DNA from: Flavobacterium dauae
GTDB lineage: Bacteria > Bacteroidota > Bacteroidia > Flavobacteriales > Flavobacteriaceae
Reading direction: 5' to 3'
Assembly (NCBI RefSeq): GCF_004151275.2
Contig: NZ_CP130821.1
Coordinates: forward strand, 2,480,001-2,544,000
Length of the DNA: 64,000 nucleotides
Shown piece after piece: positions 63,962 to 64,000 of this stretch (positions within the stretch are counted from its first letter, which is position 1; each line of letters begins with the position of its first letter). Both the position numbers and the translations under genes were made by a program. A model generated the notes under the pieces. The model was not told the DNA's origin, did not search any database, and was given only the letters and a program-made list of their open reading frames with translations.

Positions 63962-64000
63962 CGAATTATTTTTTAAGTGTCGATTTTTGACTAAAACACA

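Overview
This 64 kb window is AT-rich chromosomal DNA from a member of the Bacteroidota, almost certainly the family Flavobacteriaceae. The support is: type IX secretion (T9SS) type A sorting domains on three large secreted proteins, a SusC/SusD pair, DUF2851, GSCFA and Porin_10-like families, promoters of the TAnnTTTG form, near absence of Shine-Dalgarno sites, and the order raiA - tRNA-Thr - tRNA-Tyr - tRNA-Thr - tuf - tRNA-Trp - secE - nusG - rplKAJL - rpoBC. The genus cannot be fixed from sequence reading alone. No prophage, CRISPR array, rRNA operon or intact insertion sequence was seen.

Layout. 1-7.0 kb: a glycan region with a Wzx-like flippase, a methyltransferase plus family 2 glycosyltransferase pair, and a three-gene minus-strand operon of a GtrB-like polyprenyl-phosphate glycosyltransferase followed by two different GtrII-like membrane glucosyltransferases. 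7.1-9.2 kb: an MlaE/MlaF lipid transporter and a gene of unknown function. 9.2-12.6 kb: an SDR - SprT-like - mannose-1-phosphate guanylyltransferase operon and an M28 peptidase lipoprotein. 12.7-15.3 kb: pyruvate dehydrogenase E1-alpha and E2. 15.5-25.3 kb: two tandem, related giant T9SS proteins with Ig-like repeats. 25.5-38.5 kb: the transcription and translation core. 38.5-40.0 kb: raiA, xerC and rpsU. 40.1-47.9 kb: a solitary HNH nuclease, acyl-CoA dehydrogenase, a ComEA-like HhH protein, DUF2851, a CBS-type PLP enzyme and a putative porin. 48-55 kb: SusD, SusC and a T9SS subtilisin-like protease. 55-58.4 kb: rnhB, lipB, a Pmp3-like peptide and lysS. 58.5-64 kb: a lipoprotein with an odd tail, a GSCFA protein, an ABM-fold protein, a 615 bp gene-free stretch holding a possible MITE, a WG-repeat protein and an ABC-F ATPase.

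Most notable: rpsU (bS21) alone carries a 10-base match to the 16S anti-Shine-Dalgarno, and its protein has Tyr54. This is the arrangement reported for bS21 autoregulation in Flavobacterium. Also of interest are the MITE-like element at 61317-61508, the tandem T9SS proteins sharing a six-repeat C-terminal half, the double GtrII module without GtrA, a terminator abutting the xerC start codon, and a SusCD pair beside a secreted protease. Nothing in the window is a clear, wholly undescribed system; the candidates are ranked honestly below.
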